DNA of 34,707 nucleotides, from assembly GCA_020848295.1 (NCBI GenBank), contig JADLAI010000185.1, forward strand, positions 1-34,707, written 5' to 3'. Position numbers and translations under genes: made by a program. Position 1 is the first letter of the stretch. Every line of letters begins with the position of its first letter. The DNA is from Flavobacteriales bacterium (lineage in GTDB: Bacteria; Bacteroidota; Bacteroidia; Flavobacteriales_F; PHOS-HE28). Shown here piece by piece: positions 32,343 to 34,707 of this stretch. The notes beneath the pieces were generated by a model that saw only the letters and a list, made by a program, of their open reading frames with translations, did not search any database and was not told the DNA's origin.

Positions 32343-34301
32343 ATGCGCACTTTCACCCTCCCTTCCGATCGAGGTGGCCTCTACATCCTGCTGGTGGTCG
32401 GGCACCTCATGCTGAGCCATCCGGATGCGTTCGGACAATGCGCCAATGACAATACGGTGTTGCCGGGCGCTGCGATCACACCGAACTGCCCTGGACAGAC
32501 CACGGTGCCCTGCATCACCGGCGGCCAGTACGCCTTGGTCAATGTGACCACCGGGAACAACTACACCTTCTCCACCTGCGGAGCCAACTTCGATACGCAG
32601 ATCACCATCTACAACAACGCAGGGGGGGGCAACCTGGGATTCAATGACGACAGCAACAATTGCGGGTTATTCTCCCTCCGCTCCTACCTGGCCTGGACCG
32701 CCACCTTCACCGGCCAGCTACGCGTGCTCGTGGACGAATACAACTGCGCGAACAATACCCTGTGCGCCTCGTTGACCATCACGTGCGCCACTGCTCCCAC
32801 GCCGGTGACCAACAACGAATGTGCAGGCGCTATTCCCCTTTTCGTGGCCGATGGCTGTTTCATGCAGACCTACTCCAACGTCGGCGCCACGCGTTCCACC
32901 CCATCCCCCAATCCCTCCTGTGGTGGGCCTTTCACCAACGCTGCCTTCCGCGATGTGTGGTTCAGTTTCACCGCTCCACCGAATGGGGTGGTCATCATCG
33001 AGTCGACACCGGGCACCCTGCACGATGGGGCGATGCAACTGGTGGCCGGGACCTGCGCTTCGTACACCAACGTGGCCTGCAACGACGATGGCGGTGTGGG
33101 TGCCATGCCCCGCATCGACCGACGCTGTGCGACGCTCACTCCCAATGCACCGTACATGATCCGGTTCTGGGGCAGAAGCGGTGCAACGGGCACCTTCGGT
33201 CTTTGTGTGCGCAGCATCTCCACCTTCCCCACCCCACAGGAGGATTGCGCAGGTGCCTTCACCGTGTGCAGCGACCAGCAACTGAACAACTCCACCGATT
33301 ATACGGGGTGTACCACCGATCTATCGAACGGTAACCGCGGTTGTTTGGCGGGCAATGAACGCCAGGGTACCTGGTACTACTTCTCACCTTCGGCGAGCGG
33401 TACCATCGGACTGAACATCGTCCCCACCGGGAATGTGGACTACGATTTCGCCATCTGGGGACCATACGGTACGATCACCTGTCCCCCACCCGGCCCACCC
33501 GCCCGCTGTTCCTGGGCCTACCCACCGAACGTTGCAGGCTATCCGGGTTCCGTCGCCTTCCAGACCGGGATGCGCACTGGTTCCGTGGACCCGTCCGAAG
33601 CCGATGGACCCTCCGGCACCGTCGACGGCTATACCTCGGCCCTCACCGTGATCGCCGGTGAACGTTACATGCTCTACATCGACAATTTCGATATTTCGGG
33701 GCAGGCATTCACCCTGGATTGGATGTTGAGCAACGGTGCCTCCCTGGATTGCAGCCTGCTACCGATCGAACTGATCGACCTTGCCGCCACGCCGCTGAAC
33801 CAACGGGTCATGGTGGAATGGACCACCGTCTCGGAAACTGGCTCCGCCTCCTTCATCGTCGAGCGCAGCCGCGATGGTATTGATTTCTCGCCCATCGGCT
33901 CCATGGCCGCTGCAGGCGAATCCCGCACCCGCATCGACTACGACTTCTGGGATCATGAACCCATCCATGGCGTGAACTACTACCGGATCCACCAGTTGGA
34001 CGAGGACGGCTCAAGCACCTATTCCACCGTGGTCTCCGCCACCATCGTGACCGACACGCGCCTCGTCCTGGCACCCAATCCGGCGCATGACCGGCTGGAC
34101 ATCCGGATGAACGGGACGGAGGATGAAGTCCACCTTTCCTTGTTCGATGCCACGGGTCGAATGGTACGCACGTGGGTGGAACGCTCTGCTACAGGCCAAT
34201 TGACGATCCCCGTCTCGGCACTCGATGCAGGCTCGTACACCATCATGGCCGCCAATGCTTCCGGCGAACTCCTGGGCCACGCTTCCTTCATGAAACGGTG
34301 A
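32343..34301 (+). CDS. Secreted T9SS cargo protein with C-terminal type A sorting domain
   Basis: Encodes 652 residues from ATG 32343. A signal segment (about 12-33) ends near AFGQ. Three Cys-containing beta domains follow: about 34-150 (YTFSTCGANFDTQITIYNNAGG, PPC-like), about 156-295 (NNECAGAIPLFVADGC, FRDVWFSFTAP) and about 299-470 (QEDCAGAFTVCSDQQLNN, GTWYYFSPSASGTIGLNI). A fibronectin-like region (about 473-570: VMVEWTTVSETGSASFIVERS, NYYRIHQLDEDG) is the common linker before the type A sorting domain (about 575-652: LAPNPAHDRLDI to LDAGSYTIMA). It is exported by the type IX system; likely a surface structural or binding protein. No catalytic motif is seen. Confidence 0.87.
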   Translation: MRTFTLPSDRGGLYILLVVGHLMLSHPDAFGQCANDNTVLPGAAITPNCPGQTTVPCITGGQYALVNVTTGNNYTFSTCGANFDTQITIYNNAGGGNLGFNDDSNNCGLFSLRSYLAWTATFTGQLRVLVDEYNCANNTLCASLTITCATAPTPVTNNECAGAIPLFVADGCFMQTYSNVGATRSTPSPNPSCGGPFTNAAFRDVWFSFTAPPNGVVIIESTPGTLHDGAMQLVAGTCASYTNVACNDDGGVGAMPRIDRRCATLTPNAPYMIRFWGRSGATGTFGLCVRSISTFPTPQEDCAGAFTVCSDQQLNNSTDYTGCTTDLSNGNRGCLAGNERQGTWYYFSPSASGTIGLNIVPTGNVDYDFAIWGPYGTITCPPPGPPARCSWAYPPNVAGYPGSVAFQTGMRTGSVDPSEADGPSGTVDGYTSALTVIAGERYMLYIDNFDISGQAFTLDWMLSNGASLDCSLLPIELIDLAATPLNQRVMVEWTTVSETGSASFIVERSRDGIDFSPIGSMAAAGESRTRIDYDFWDHEPIHGVNYYRIHQLDEDGSSTYSTVVSATIVTDTRLVLAPNPAHDRLDIRMNGTEDEVHLSLFDATGRMVRTWVERSATGQLTIPVSALDAGSYTIMAANASGELLGHASFMKR

Positions 34302-34645
34302 TCCCCAAGCGGAGGTGTCCGCCGGGAGACCTCCCAAAGGTTCGCCAAGGGAACACATACCCCGACCCCGGATCCCGGACCAGTTGGTCCTGGACCTTGG
34401 CCAGGGGACCTGCCTGAGAGCCGGTACGGGGTCCCGGGATCACGGTCCGGAACCACACCCTTGGCACACCAACGCCACGGGCAGCAACCTTCGCCCTGAT
34501 CTCCGCTTGGTGCCGAACCCATGATGAATGGGTGCCCCCCTGAGCCTTCCGGTCCCAGGTCACCACCAGGCATCGTGGTGCGCTTCTTTCAAGCGTAGAC
34601 CAAGGGATCCCTGCCCGAGGGCTATGATTTCCGCTTCGATCCCAT
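34302..34645. other. Gene-free, hairpin-rich GC region
   Basis: About 345 bases without a credible gene. Short perfect hairpins follow one another: GCGGA-ggtg-TCCGC (34309-34322), GGGAG-ac-CTCCC (34324-34335), GGACCA-gt-TGGTCC near 34377-34390 and ACCCAT-gatga-ATGGGT (34517-34533). GATCCCGGACC near 34370 and GGTCCCGGGATC near 34430 form a larger imperfect inverted repeat around the central hairpins. None has a T-run typical of a terminator. Confidence 0.45.
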
Positions 34646-34652
34646 TATCTTG
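34646..34652 (+). promoter_or_regulatory. Candidate -7 element for the last gene
   Basis: TATCTTG followed by G, 24 bases before the ATG at 34677, is identical to the element before the MFS transporter gene. Confidence 0.35.
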
Positions 34653-34676
34653 GGCAACCAAAGCCATCGCCGCATG

Positions 34677-34707
34677 ATGCGTTCGGTACTCCTCGTACTC
34701 CTTCTCA
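34677..34707 (+). CDS. Start of a secreted protein, cut by window edge
   Basis: Only ten codons are visible: MRSVLLVLLL, the beginning of a signal peptide. ATG 34674 would add one Met. The promoter-like TATCTTG upstream supports a real gene start. Product unknown. Confidence 0.5.
   Translation, partial: MRSVLLVLLL

Overview
The window looks like chromosomal DNA of a GC-rich member of the Bacteroidota, most likely order Flavobacteriales. This is an inference from gene content: two secreted proteins with type IX secretion (T9SS) C-terminal sorting domains, a TonB-dependent receptor with a carboxypeptidase-like N-terminal domain, paired DUF1573 proteins, a Bacteroidota-type LptD, an amidase/MCE/Fe-S gene string typical of the phylum, and promoter-like sequences resembling the Bacteroidota TTG/TAnnTTTG type. 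I see no rRNA, tRNA, CRISPR array, transposase or integrase.

Left part (1-10.1 kb), mostly minus strand: the 5' end of a fused isobutyryl-CoA mutase (icmF), a membrane adenylate cyclase with a TPR sensor, a small anchored protein on the plus strand, a beta-carbonic anhydrase, a small membrane protein, then a five-gene string. Read in transcription order this string is N-acetylmuramoyl-L-alanine amidase, MCE/MlaD-like lipid-transfer protein, membrane Fe-S/b-heme protein, soluble CCG-type Fe-S protein, and a small protein usually mislabelled 'ABC transporter ATPase'. The two Fe-S proteins look like a split quinone-linked oxidoreductase.

Middle (10.2-18.8 kb), plus strand: lptD, an MHS-type MFS transporter with a tiny membrane protein, acetyl-CoA synthetase, a secreted leucine-rich-repeat protein ending in a duplicated dockerin-like module, and a DUF486 membrane protein. 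Transporter, small membrane protein and acs are tightly spaced and may form an acetate or short-acid uptake and activation unit.

Right part (18.8-34.7 kb): a TonB receptor gene broken by an apparent 1-base deletion and preceded by a DtxR/IdeR-like operator, a Ppx/GppA phosphatase, a T9SS cargo protein, an AAA/DUF4143 ATPase next to valS, an L,D-transpeptidase, two tandem DUF1573 proteins ending at a strong terminator, a class I aminotransferase, a small secreted protein with a T9SS cargo protein, and the first codons of another secreted protein.

The observations most worth checking are: (i) the AAA/DUF4143 gene sits between two near-identical copies of the valS 3' end, as if it were a small cassette inserted there, and has a large palindrome over its promoter; (ii) the metal-regulator-like operator on the frameshifted TonB receptor; (iii) a 20-bp direct repeat between two divergent promoters at 2.6 kb; (iv) a recurrent TAYYTTGS element upstream of at least seven genes. 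No wholly new multi-gene defence or biosynthetic system is evident.
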